NCBI RefSeq assembly: GCF_006937785.1
Contig: NZ_SJEE01000009.1
Coordinates: 1 to 64,000, forward strand
Source of the DNA: Pseudanabaena sp. UWO311
GTDB lineage: Bacteria; Cyanobacteriota; Cyanobacteriia; Pseudanabaenales; Pseudanabaenaceae
Direction of reading: 5' to 3'
DNA: 64,000 nt
The notes beneath the pieces were generated by a model. It was not told where the DNA came from. It ran no database searches and saw nothing but the letters and a program-made list of their open reading frames with translations. A program made the translations under genes and the position numbers. Shown here in pieces: positions 35,060 through 44,572 of the stretch; the stretch's first letter is position 1, and every line of letters begins with the position of its first letter.

Positions 35060-38000
35060 TTACTCGTACAAAGAAACTGGAACTGTATCACTTGGTGTTG
35101 CTGTTCCGTACGTTAAACTGTCGCAAGCAGTGCGGCGATCGCTACCACGCAAAGCGCGTTTGACATAGTTAATCGGTCTTGTACCTTCCCTTTGCGGTCT
35201 ACCGACATTAATCACGTCAGCAGCAACATTGGTTGTAGTTGGATCATTTGGCTCCAAAGCACAGAGCAGAGACTCAACCCAAGGATCATCACCACTGATC
35301 TCTCTAAAGAACTCATTAGAACCAGGAATCGGTACTGCAAAGCGCTCAGCAAAGCGATCAGGTTGCTGTGTCAGTAGACCCACATCATAGCCCCAAAGGC
35401 GAATCGGAGGAGAATAGTAAGGAAGTTGCTGACCTGTAGCTGACTGATAGTAAAGCTTATAGCCACCCAGTCCCGTAGCAGTCGGTAAAGCAGGATTCAT
35501 AAATAGAGTCTTAATATCACTGTAGTTATTGACCAATGGTCCCGTAGAAGTGAATGGTGCAGTAGCAAAGCGACTCTTCGTATTTTGAATAAATCCACCT
35601 CCAATCTTGATTGGCACACCTTGCCAGTTCTCAAGGAAGCGTACAAAGTTAGCCAAGCCTCCACCCGTCTCTCCAGTCGCGAAAGTAGCCGATGGTAGAG
35701 AAGTACCAGAAGTGACCGTGGCAAGAGGATCAATCGTGGTAGATACGGTGTAGCTCATACCCTTTCTAGATGGGGTACTACCTGCCACAAAGTAAACATT
35801 TACTTCACTTCTAGCAGGGCGAATTGTCCATTGTCCAGCACTTAGTCCAGGCGTACCGTTAATACCGCTAGTACCAGCAGTAGGCTGATCAATTGTACTA
35901 ACATTGTTTGCAGTGGCATTTGGCACATGGAGTTGCAGAACTGGTAATAACCCTGGTTGATCAACTTCGGTCATTGCTGTCAACAATGTCGTATCGCTGA
36001 GTATTCCATCTGTTGTACGGAAGCCTAAGAAACGCACACCTCGGAAAGAAGAGAATTCATCCATCACTGCCAATTCTGTCGTGTTAGACGAATTAGAAGT
36101 GGTATTGGGCATTGTACCGATAAAGTTACCAGTGATGACATTTGGTCGGCTTGGAGTACCAGCAAAGGTCAAGTTGGCTGCGCGAACCGTCAAAGTCCCA
36201 GTCCCAGCATCGGTTAGAGCTATCCGTGGTGCACCCGTTGGTGTAACAGGTAACGCTTCAGCCAATGTATCTAAGAGTCTATAAGACACACCAGGGTTTA
36301 CATCTCCTACATAGTAGACCCTTGGATTTTCAATAGATCCTACTGATAGCGGCGATGGAAGTGTACCTGTAGTAGATACATATACAGGCTTGCCATTTGT
36401 GAAAGTATGTCCTGGAGATGTAATGAGATTTGTGGCTACCGTTACTGTAGGCGCTGTTGCTGGCTCAACATCAGCTCGTGGGAATACCCAGAAAATGTTG
36501 TTTGGATCAACTCCATCGAGTTTGATTCGTAAGCTATTAAACACAACGTCTTCGGCAGAGTCCGCCATCATCACGAAGACAGGGCTAGGACCACGACGGA
36601 TGCTGGTGGGAGTACAAGTACTGCTAGCACCAGTAATCGGATCAGCACAATTGGCTCTAAAAGTAAGCGTACCTGTGAGAGTTCTGGTATTGGCGATCGC
36701 AGTACCAAGAGTTTGAGATGGATCAGTCAAGCCTAATTTTCTCAGGTTGTAAACATGAACCTTGTTATTTGCATAGGTGTTAACAGCTCTGAGCGAAAGA
36801 TTAATATTTGAGCTAATGACGACATCCCCAAAACCTGTGCTGCCAAAAGCCGTAGCTGGGGAACCGCTTGGCGTTGGAGAAATCCTAAACGTGTCAGAAG
36901 CAGGAGAGCTTGTCTTGTTACGCACATAGTAAGTCGTATTTAAGGTTAATCCACCTGGTAGAGCGCCCGTAGTTGAGGTAAAGACAATAGGTTGGTTATT
37001 GGTAAAATTATTACCTGGAATTGTTAATTCACCAGTTCCAGGATTTACCGTTGCACTACCCGCGACAAATGTCCGTTGCCCAAAATCACGTTGAGCGGGA
37101 TCGGTAGTCGGCAGCGTTGCGCCATCGCTATTCTGAGTTATATCGGGTACTAAGCCGACAAATGTCTGAGGGAGACCATTACCAGGCACAAGTCGCGCAC
37201 TGCGTAAACCAGTCCCACCCGTAAGTGCAGGGTAAACACCTATAGGCGCAGTACCCATAAAGTTTGCGATCGCCGCACTGGGGGTACTAGTTCCCACGGC
37301 ACAACTACCAGTGGTGATATCTCTCTGTGGCGAAGTCGTACCGTTAGGAAGTCTAAAAACTTTGTCAACAGACTGATAAGCCCGTGAGTTGCCAGTACCA
37401 CCACATACAGCAAAGGTAGTTGCTGGTGTAGTACCACTTGTGCCTTGGCTGCTGAGGTTATCACTTGGGAAATGAGGGTTATAAGGTAGGTTGAGGTTAA
37501 GTAGATTGGTTGAAGAATCTGTAGGCGCAACAGTGTTAAAGAGATAGGTCTTACTTGAGCAAAGATTATCAACACTGCCATTAGTAGAGTCAATACAGGC
37601 GGTATCAGGTAGTAATAGTCTTCCAGTGTTGAGATTGGCTCTTCCTGCACCGCCTCCGATAGCAGGGAAACTTAAGTTATTGATTAACAGGTTATTGGCA
37701 AAATATCTGATGTTGTTTGACTCTCCGATCCAGTTACCGCTACTGTCTGCTGTCTTATACCACAGCGTGCCATTTGGTGTAGGAGGCAAGCTGTTAGACA
37801 TGTGCTCAGTATTGATGCTGGTAGTAGTGAGGTTTCCAGGCAACATCGGAATTTCACCCAGAGCTTCAGCGCGAGGCGGAATATCGGGGAAAATATTTCT
37901 GTCTGTAGGATTATCGCGAATAATCGACAATCGCCCAGTACCTGCACTAGTAACGTCAATGGGAATAGCACCTGCTGATGTTGCTAGCTTGAATGTAGAA

Positions 38001-41000
38001 GGAGTAATATCGTTGAAATTTGGAGCGGTGATTCCGCGAACAAAGTATGGGGTATTCGCAAGAAATGGGAAGGGTAAAGTGCCGCCAATATTTGCCGCCA
38101 AGACGACTTGATCGCCATTTGCAAAACTATGTCCAGCGACTGTGAAGACATCAGATACAACATCAACAGTAAATAGCGCAGAGTTACTCCAAACAAATTG
38201 ACCTACAGTACTGCCAGCATTGCCATTCCAAGATGGTGGCGTAAATAGACGATCGCGGTTGTCAGTAGTGCCTGCATGATAGAAAGGATAGGCTGCTGCT
38301 GGTGGTGCGATCGTGGAGAAGGGCATACCCATAACACGGGCGCTACTTGGCAGTTTTGGCAAATAATCCTGCGTATAAACGCGAGGATACATTGTTGTCG
38401 GTAAAACTGGTGGAGTTGGCGTAGGTGGTGTAGGTGGAGTTGGTGGCGGCGTAGGCGCACAGGCATTACGATCAAAGATACCGTCATCATTGTTAGTGTA
38501 GAAGTTGAGAGTTGCGACTCCGCAGTTGGTAGCAGAATTACGAGTCCGAATCCTTGCTCCAACCTGTGATGGTCCACCAGTAGCATAGGCTGCCTTTGGT
38601 CCTCTGAGATTCTCCAGCCTTACTTGAAATTCTTCACTGTTATTCTCATTAGCGCTATCTCGAACCACCAAAACTGCAAGATTCTTAACGTCAGGATCAT
38701 TGGCAGTGCCGCTTGAGCCAGTCCAAGAGATGACTGTACAGAAACGTTTATCAGTGCTAGTTACATTAGCGCCAACAGGGAAATCTCTACATTCAGCAAC
38801 TTCAGGATCAACTGCTTCAACACTATTTGTGCTTGTACCTGTCAAACGTTGTAACATGCCGCCAACTGGGACAGTAGGAAAGTTTGAGCCATCAGCTCTC
38901 TTCATGATCAGCGGTGCAGACCCAACGTTATAAAAACCATTTAGATAGTCGGTTTTATTATTGGTAGCATTATCAGTCAACAGAGGAAAAGCCGAACCAA
39001 CTTCTCCAGGATAGGTATTGGCATTGTTAGGAAATAAAGTCAATTTGACCCGTACAGTCTCGCCAGTTGCTAGAAGACTACGACCTGCAAGAGTGACATC
39101 ATAGTTAAAGCGTCGATATACAGCATTATTAGTACTGCGGTTACCACTCCCATTAGGATGAGCCGGACCACTAGTATTGTCATTACTATTGGTAATACTG
39201 CCTTGAGTAAAGGCAACCCCTAATTGGTTGCCGCTGTTATCAGGATTGCTAGTAGCAGTACCAATTTCTGGTGCAGGTAAGACTGTAGCTCCCAACTGGG
39301 TTTCTAAAGAACCAACAACCGCACTAGTAGTGCTGTTCCAATTTTGATCTCTATTTCTTCCTTCGTTTATATCGCCACCGCCGCTTAGACTGACTAAGAC
39401 ACCTGCATCTGGACAGCCAACGGTTCCGTAGCTATTTCTATTACCTGAAGTAAAGGGAGCGCCAAGACCTCCCATAATCATGGGATAGGTATAACCAGTA
39501 GCAAGATCTCCATTATTTACACCAATAACCATCGGCCAAGTCTGATTACTGCCAGGGCAGGAGCCAGCAAAAATCAGTTGCTCATTACCATCTTTATAAA
39601 GATCGTCAAAGCGTAAGAACGAAGGACGACGAGGGAAGCGCCAATCGTCTGGAGCAACATAGCGGGGTGCGCCAGTCGAAGGAGCAGGGAGAGTTACAGG
39701 TGCAGGGGTGGTGATAGCTCCAGCCGCATTAAAGCTAGGTAGCGTGGTTGTACCTGCGCCATCCTTGACCCAATCTGAGAAAGTACATTCGCTAGCTGGA
39801 ACCTTACGACAAATCTCCATGCCGTACTCATTAAAGGCGATCCGACGCTGTACAGGTGTAACGCCATTAGCGTTGTAACTAGCGAGGTTGCCATTAACCG
39901 CAGGAGTCGCATCAGGGTCACCCATCCAAGCCGAAGCCGGAGTAAGGGGAAGCGATGCACCCACGCCTCCATCCGAGTTGAGAGTTCTCAACCAAGGCGA
40001 GCTAGTCACAAAATTATTATTAAAGAAGCCATTGCGACGTAGATCGATCACATAGCTGCTGTCTTTCAGTCTTTCTGCACTGGTATTGAGTTGAGACTGC
40101 CAGTTAATGCTAGTAGATGTATAGGCATTGTTGCGAAGGTCATAGTCACCATCAGTGCGGTAGCCATCTCGGAAGTTGGCGGATAGAACTGTTACCGCAT
40201 CAGCTATTACTGTTGCGGGTCTCCACTCATCACCCAGTGTGCAGTTTGCATTAGCGGCAGGACGACAAGCAAAGTTAGGATCGAGTTTGTCAGTCGCACC
40301 ATTGTTTGCATGGCGCTGATAGAAGTTATTCCAGATCAGAGTTGGAGTGGCGATATTTTCATTGAGTAGCTGCGTAAACTCTTCGCGGGTGTGTCTGTTG
40401 AAGCTAGGTGGGTTGGTACTGGCTGGTACAGGGTCTTTCTGAGCCTTGATATATACAGGCAGATTCGACACAAGGGTTAAGCCTTTCTCTCCCTTAGTTG
40501 CTTCTGTCCAAGGGAAACTCGTGTAGGTAGCGCTAGAAACTAAATCCGCAACTCCATCAAACTCATTCACATCCCCAAGATTAGCGTTGTTGAGGGTACT
40601 GCGCCAGAGACGATAGCCATTAATTAGACGAATGCTACTCGGTTTGCGTGTCGGATCGAGCAGGAAGTCAGTCGAACTGAGGTTCTTGCGTTTATCAAGA
40701 GGTGTGGCAATAGGGTTGCCTGAAGCATCTGTATCGTAATAGCTAAGATCTTCGAGTGCATCCTCACGAGTGGCATAGACAATGCCGCTATAGGGAAGCA
40801 TATAGTCGGTAACAACCCCTGGATTATTACCACCAGAGATCGTTGAACCTCTGAGCCGATCCATATCAATGTCGGTGGTACGGATTTCAAGTGGTTGACG
40901 TTGCTCTATTTCTAGGTCGTAGATATCACCACGATTTGGAGACCTTTGAGCCAAGCCATCGGTGGATGTGGAATTATTGCCATTAGCGGCTTCAGTCAAA

Positions 41001-44000
41001 GACTCATTGCGATTGAGCGACTTAACTTCACGACCATCAAGGAAGGAGCTTTCGCGGAAAGTTCCATGGGGAAGTAGGACAGAGGTCAAAGGTGGGGGCG
41101 GGCTAGCACCTCCAACTGCGGCTGGCGTGATCGCAGCCAAAGTTGGGTTGACATTGGCAAGAGTCAGTGAGCCATCTAGGATCTGCATGGCACAGAGGTT
41201 AGAGTCAAGGGTAGACTGTTGAGGCAAAGTCAAGCCTGCGACTGCCGCAGTAGCAACCGCTTTATCAACAATAATTTTCTTCAGAACATCGCGCAATGGT
41301 TCATTAACAAAGCGTCCATTCGGGAAGATTAGATTAGCCTGATAGGCTAGTCTCTCAGCATAGGGATTTAATACATTGAAAGCAGGATTTCTCGCCGCAT
41401 CTTTGAACCTGAAGGTATCAGTCAAGGGGTTGCTGCCTGTGGCGGTGTTGTCATAAAACAAACCACTATCAGCGTCATACCGAATCTGGCTAAAGTTGAC
41501 AGATGGGTCTGTAGAAGCAGAGGTTAGACCAACGTTATAGACCAAACCATTGTTAGAACGACCACTTGCATTAAAATTCCAAGGCGCATTCACATCGACA
41601 CCACTACTCTTAACTAAACCATTTCTAGCAGTGGTAGGAGTCGATGGATCGTAATAGCTGCTTACACAGGCGATCGGAGTTTGGTAATTGTTAGGAGCAC
41701 CGATCGCATTAAATGCATCATATTTATAGTGATAGACCGCCGAAGCTCGCATTTGTAAGTCACCCTTGCGAGTGTCGCCAGCCCCACCTGTCATGGGCAT
41801 CGAGTCTGGCCAAACCACATAGTTTCTGGGTTCTCGTTCGAGATCAGTGTTAACGTCAACGGCTGGATCTCTCTGAGCCGCCGCCTGTAGTTCTATTGTC
41901 GGAGTAATTGGGTTGTTGAGGCTACCATTCCATAAAGGCGCACTTGATTCATTCCAAGGTGTAGCAGGGTCGTTCTCCAGTCCTGTACGGAACCTCGTTA
42001 AGAAAGTATCTTCAGGACGGCGGCTATAGATACCTGCATTGGTGACTACTCGTAAGCCACCAGTTCTTGGCGAAGTTTCTGGGGTAATGGTGGTAGGGCT
42101 TAATGGATCAGAAACTGAAGGATCAAGAGCCGCAGAGATTTCCCAGAAGCCGCCACGATCAGAGACCCCAAGGTTGCTAAGTGGAATCGAACGAGTTTCA
42201 CGATAACGCGCCACTGAACTAGCTGTAGCCTCATTAGTGACATTCCAAAATACTGAGTTATTTGTGGTGATTGGGTTTTGGACTTTTTCGCCAACAAATT
42301 CCAACACATTGCTGACAGTATTAAACTTGAGCCATTTAGCAGGCAGACTATTACCCACCAAAATGCGATCGCCGATCATTAATTCGTTGTTATTTGCAGT
42401 AACAACTGCATTGGGATCACTAGAAGAAAGGTTTAGCCTATTAGCAGTCCTGAGCAATGTGATACCAGCCGCATCAGTAATTGCTCCGTTCCCATCAAAT
42501 CCAGCGCCTGTTGTTAGATTGTATGTCCCAAGCGGTTTCCCAAAGTTAGCATTAGCATAAAGAGGCAACATCCAACTAATTGGTGGTGCTAGCTCTGGTG
42601 GCTGGGTTACGTCACTTCCAGTAATTGAAGTGAGGGTAGGAGGAAGCGAAAGATCTGCCATGCCAAATCCAACTTCACGGAAGGAAACTTTGCGAGTACG
42701 TTCGCCAAAATAAGCCGTATAAGCAGCACGTCTAGCCGCATTTACTTCTACTTGTGAAGATAGAGCTTCATCTTGAATACGCTTTACTAGATCAGCTTGG
42801 ACAGAGGTTGGATCTTTAATGCCTGGGTAACTGAGATTGCTAGCACTGAAGTTAGCAGGTAATGGGAAAGTAACTGTAGCCTGACCGCGAAGTGCGATCG
42901 CGGCATCCACGAGAGCACCAATACGAGTATTGTAAGCAAAATCATTCAGTGCTAGGTCAGAGCTAAGGTTATTCGCTATAGAGCTATCGACACTTTGGTT
43001 AGTTTCATTAAGTTCGATAATTCCAGTTCGACCACCTACATTCGCTACTGGAGGTACTCCAGCCCCACGGAATAGATGGACATTAACTCTTCCTAAAGCG
43101 CTACTGGACAAAACAGCAGGATTGCTATTAATTGTATCTCCTTCAACTACGTTACCAGCAACGATGATTTCACTATTCTTTTTCTCGTAATAGCAAGAAC
43201 CGAATAAGTCTGGATTAGTAGTCGCTCCATTGGCAGCCGTACCACCAGAGCTACTGACTTGAAAGAGTGTAATCGGACTATCTGTCCCTGCGCCAACCAT
43301 CAGGTTTCCTGCGCTATACAGTCTTCCATTGAGACGGAAGGTAGCAACGTTAACAAGCTCTGTGTCTCCTTCAAAGAAAACCGCGTTATTATTTTGAGGC
43401 GATCTAGCTCGGTCTTGTTGAAGTTCAACAGCGCTGATGGCATTTAAGCCATTATAAACCTCGTAGTCTCCCGCCGCAGTCGCTGGAAAACTAGCCGCAT
43501 CCTTAATAGGAACAGTAACTGCATAAACAAAGAATGATTTACGGAGTTTGTTGTCACTAGAGGTTGTCCAGCCACCATCACCAGCAATGTTAGTAACGCC
43601 ACCAGTTGCCACGCAAGCACCTGAGAGGGTAGTTTCATCCATCGGCAAAGCTCTTGACTCGATGGGGACGACAGGACGGGTGGTGACAGATGGTGGTCGT
43701 GCGCGAAAGAGAATGCTATATAAGCCGAAAGAATCAAACTTCCCATTGTTATCTGTATCTATAGGGAACTTCCATGCCGAAGATACATATTCTCTATTCT
43801 CGATTTGCCCATCGGTATAATTGATCTTGGGAGGATTGGCGGTGGGGTTCCTAAAGTTATAAACCAGTTGTAAGCGAGTTTCATCTGGCAAAGTATATTT
43901 GCCACTATCGCTGGTGATTACGCTATCTAAGGTTAGTTCAGGCGGTGTGGTACGTGGTAATTTACCGTCATTCAAAAGCGCGTCAATTTTGGCGCGGGCG

Positions 44001-44317
44001 CGATCAATGATTGGAGTAGCTGCACTCCTGAAAACTTGCTCCGTCCTTCCATTAGCAGCCGTTTGCGCCCGTTCAGAAGATCTAGACACGGTAGTTACCA
44101 CTAGCAAGGTAACCACCAAAGTCACTAAGGTCACAGTTGGTAATACAAATCCTGCCGCGCCGCCCTTTCTTTGTCCCTTGGTTGCGCCAAGAAGTTGCCG
44201 CACAAAGCGACGGCTAATGCGTATGGGGCTACCGATTTTATTTAGCCATTTTCTTAACTTGGCGATAAATTCGGCGAAAAAGCGATTAATTTTACGGCTT
44301 TGCTTAGAATCAGACAT
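35060..44317 (-). CDS. hpsA: Giant hormogonium polysaccharide biosynthesis protein HpsA
   Basis: About 3085 residues. The N-terminus is basic, then GFVLPTVTLVTLVVTLLVVTT forms one membrane helix with a pilin-like G/F junction, followed by RSAATPIIDRARAKIDALL, a hallmark of HpsA. The C-terminal region (FVRFLENWQGVPIKIGG, PPIRLWGYDVG, GDDPWVESLLCALEP) is also HpsA-like. In between is a huge Thr/Asn/Pro/Gly-rich surface region. It includes a Pro-Thr linker (about 1951-1975) and three related repeats of roughly 80-90 residues (about 2046-2133, 2420-2503, 2622-2711). Known HpsA proteins are much shorter, so this one is enlarged. ATG at 44317 is preferred over TTG at 44329. It leads the hpsABC cluster. 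Confidence 0.85.
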   Translation of the reverse strand: MSDSKQSRKINRFFAEFIAKLRKWLNKIGSPIRISRRFVRQLLGATKGQRKGGAAGFVLPTVTLVTLVVTLLVVTTVSRSSERAQTAANGRTEQVFRSAATPIIDRARAKIDALLNDGKLPRTTPPELTLDSVITSDSGKYTLPDETRLQLVYNFRNPTANPPKINYTDGQIENREYVSSAWKFPIDTDNNGKFDSFGLYSILFRARPPSVTTRPVVPIESRALPMDETTLSGACVATGGVTNIAGDGGWTTSSDNKLRKSFFVYAVTVPIKDAASFPATAAGDYEVYNGLNAISAVELQQDRARSPQNNNAVFFEGDTELVNVATFRLNGRLYSAGNLMVGAGTDSPITLFQVSSSGGTAANGATTNPDLFGSCYYEKKNSEIIVAGNVVEGDTINSNPAVLSSSALGRVNVHLFRGAGVPPVANVGGRTGIIELNETNQSVDSSIANNLSSDLALNDFAYNTRIGALVDAAIALRGQATVTFPLPANFSASNLSYPGIKDPTSVQADLVKRIQDEALSSQVEVNAARRAAYTAYFGERTRKVSFREVGFGMADLSLPPTLTSITGSDVTQPPELAPPISWMLPLYANANFGKPLGTYNLTTGAGFDGNGAITDAAGITLLRTANRLNLSSSDPNAVVTANNNELMIGDRILVGNSLPAKWLKFNTVSNVLEFVGEKVQNPITTNNSVFWNVTNEATASSVARYRETRSIPLSNLGVSDRGGFWEISAALDPSVSDPLSPTTITPETSPRTGGLRVVTNAGIYSRRPEDTFLTRFRTGLENDPATPWNESSAPLWNGSLNNPITPTIELQAAAQRDPAVDVNTDLEREPRNYVVWPDSMPMTGGAGDTRKGDLQMRASAVYHYKYDAFNAIGAPNNYQTPIACVSSYYDPSTPTTARNGLVKSSGVDVNAPWNFNASGRSNNGLVYNVGLTSASTDPSVNFSQIRYDADSGLFYDNTATGSNPLTDTFRFKDAARNPAFNVLNPYAERLAYQANLIFPNGRFVNEPLRDVLKKIIVDKAVATAAVAGLTLPQQSTLDSNLCAMQILDGSLTLANVNPTLAAITPAAVGGASPPPPLTSVLLPHGTFRESSFLDGREVKSLNRNESLTEAANGNNSTSTDGLAQRSPNRGDIYDLEIEQRQPLEIRTTDIDMDRLRGSTISGGNNPGVVTDYMLPYSGIVYATREDALEDLSYYDTDASGNPIATPLDKRKNLSSTDFLLDPTRKPSSIRLINGYRLWRSTLNNANLGDVNEFDGVADLVSSATYTSFPWTEATKGEKGLTLVSNLPVYIKAQKDPVPASTNPPSFNRHTREEFTQLLNENIATPTLIWNNFYQRHANNGATDKLDPNFACRPAANANCTLGDEWRPATVIADAVTVLSANFRDGYRTDGDYDLRNNAYTSTSINWQSQLNTSAERLKDSSYVIDLRRNGFFNNNFVTSSPWLRTLNSDGGVGASLPLTPASAWMGDPDATPAVNGNLASYNANGVTPVQRRIAFNEYGMEICRKVPASECTFSDWVKDGAGTTTLPSFNAAGAITTPAPVTLPAPSTGAPRYVAPDDWRFPRRPSFLRFDDLYKDGNEQLIFAGSCPGSNQTWPMVIGVNNGDLATGYTYPMIMGGLGAPFTSGNRNSYGTVGCPDAGVLVSLSGGGDINEGRNRDQNWNSTTSAVVGSLETQLGATVLPAPEIGTATSNPDNSGNQLGVAFTQGSITNSNDNTSGPAHPNGSGNRSTNNAVYRRFNYDVTLAGRSLLATGETVRVKLTLFPNNANTYPGEVGSAFPLLTDNATNNKTDYLNGFYNVGSAPLIMKRADGSNFPTVPVGGMLQRLTGTSTNSVEAVDPEVAECRDFPVGANVTSTDKRFCTVISWTGSSGTANDPDVKNLAVLVVRDSANENNSEEFQVRLENLRGPKAAYATGGPSQVGARIRTRNSATNCGVATLNFYTNNDDGIFDRNACAPTPPPTPPTPPTPTPPVLPTTMYPRVYTQDYLPKLPSSARVMGMPFSTIAPPAAAYPFYHAGTTDNRDRLFTPPSWNGNAGSTVGQFVWSNSALFTVDVVSDVFTVAGHSFANGDQVVLAANIGGTLPFPFLANTPYFVRGITAPNFNDITPSTFKLATSAGAIPIDVTSAGTGRLSIIRDNPTDRNIFPDIPPRAEALGEIPMLPGNLTTTSINTEHMSNSLPPTPNGTLWYKTADSSGNWIGESNNIRYFANNLLINNLSFPAIGGGAGRANLNTGRLLLPDTACIDSTNGSVDNLCSSKTYLFNTVAPTDSSTNLLNLNLPYNPHFPSDNLSSQGTSGTTPATTFAVCGGTGNSRAYQSVDKVFRLPNGTTSPQRDITTGSCAVGTSTPSAAIANFMGTAPIGVYPALTGGTGLRSARLVPGNGLPQTFVGLVPDITQNSDGATLPTTDPAQRDFGQRTFVAGSATVNPGTGELTIPGNNFTNNQPIVFTSTTGALPGGLTLNTTYYVRNKTSSPASDTFRISPTPSGSPATAFGSTGFGDVVISSNINLSLRAVNTYANNKVHVYNLRKLGLTDPSQTLGTAIANTRTLTGTLTFRANCADPITGASSTCTPTSIRRGPSPVFVMMADSAEDVVFNSLRIKLDGVDPNNIFWVFPRADVEPATAPTVTVATNLITSPGHTFTNGKPVYVSTTGTLPSPLSVGSIENPRVYYVGDVNPGVSYRLLDTLAEALPVTPTGAPRIALTDAGTGTLTVRAANLTFAGTPSRPNVITGNFIGTMPNTTSNSSNTTELAVMDEFSSFRGVRFLGFRTTDGILSDTTLLTAMTEVDQPGLLPVLQLHVPNATANNVSTIDQPTAGTSGINGTPGLSAGQWTIRPARSEVNVYFVAGSTPSRKGMSYTVSTTIDPLATVTSGTSLPSATFATGETGGGLANFVRFLENWQGVPIKIGGGFIQNTKSRFATAPFTSTGPLVNNYSDIKTLFMNPALPTATGLGGYKLYYQSATGQQLPYYSPPIRLWGYDVGLLTQQPDRFAERFAVPIPGSNEFFREISGDDPWVESLLCALEPNDPTTTNVAADVINVGRPQREGTRPINYVKRALRGSDRRTACDSLTYGTATPSDTVPVSLYE
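36186..36453 (-). repeat. HpsA internal repeat 3 (phage-virion-like beta module)
   Basis: Codes for LITSPGHTFTNGKPVYVSTT, then GTLPSPL, RVYYVGDV, YRLLDTLAEALPVT and a final GTGTLTV. The pattern, roughly GHxFxNGxPV ... GxLPxxL ... YYV ... F/YxL ... GTGxLxV, is shared with the two repeats at 36811-37060 and 37920-38180. It resembles short beta modules found in phage tail/virion proteins. Confidence 0.6.
36811..37060 (-). repeat. HpsA internal repeat 2
   Basis: Codes for GTGELTIPGNNFTNNQPIVF, then TGALPGGL, TTYYVRNK, DTFRISPT and GFGDVVI. It keeps the order and spacing of the shared repeat pattern but has diverged strongly from repeats 1 and 3. Confidence 0.55.
37920..38180 (-). repeat. HpsA internal repeat 1
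   Basis: Codes for DVFTVAGHSFANGDQVVLAA, then GGTLPFPFL, TPYFVRGI, STFKLATSAGAIPIDVT and AGTGRLSI. It is the clearest match to the virion-type module pattern. Confidence 0.6.
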
Positions 44318-44409
44318 AACTTTTACCAACCTGACTGCAATATATTACCCAAGCAAATCGCAAAAGTTACAAAAAATTTGATCTGCTAAGGCAATCTCCT
44401 GACATAGCA

Positions 44410-44454
44410 CCCAAAACTGATTGGCGGCGCTTTGCGTTGCCAATCAGTTTTGGG
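44410..44454. repeat. 16-bp hairpin in the hpsA / cupin divergent region
   Basis: Perfect stem CCCAAAACTGATTGGC / GCCAATCAGTTTTGGG with a GC-rich loop. It lies between divergent genes, so it does not sit at a gene end. It probably lies in the hpsA leader or in the upstream region of either gene. Confidence 0.65.
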
Positions 44455-44462
44455 CATAAAGC

Positions 44463-44508
44463 TTAAGGCAGGAAAGAATTAGCGATCGCTAATTCTTTCC
44501 TGCCTTAA
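44463..44508. promoter_or_regulatory. 46-bp loopless perfect palindrome centred on HIP1
   Basis: Two 23-nt arms abut with no spacer, and the centre reads AGCGATCGCT (HIP1 octamer). It lies 64 nt upstream of the cupin start and about 145 nt upstream of hpsA. A perfect dyad without loop suits a dimeric DNA-binding protein or a cruciform better than a normal terminator. Confidence 0.6.
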
Positions 44509-44572
44509 TTGTCGAATAAAATGTTAGAAATATGACAACTCTAATAAGAGGGTCTCAAAAGAGGGGCTTATT

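Noticed and set aside
37240-38586. Several open frames of 70-136 codons opposite or offset within hpsA
   Set aside because: They follow low-complexity coding sequence of hpsA, have no ribosome sites, and translate to Leu/Pro/Val-rich text with no protein-like pattern. They are shadows of a long real gene.
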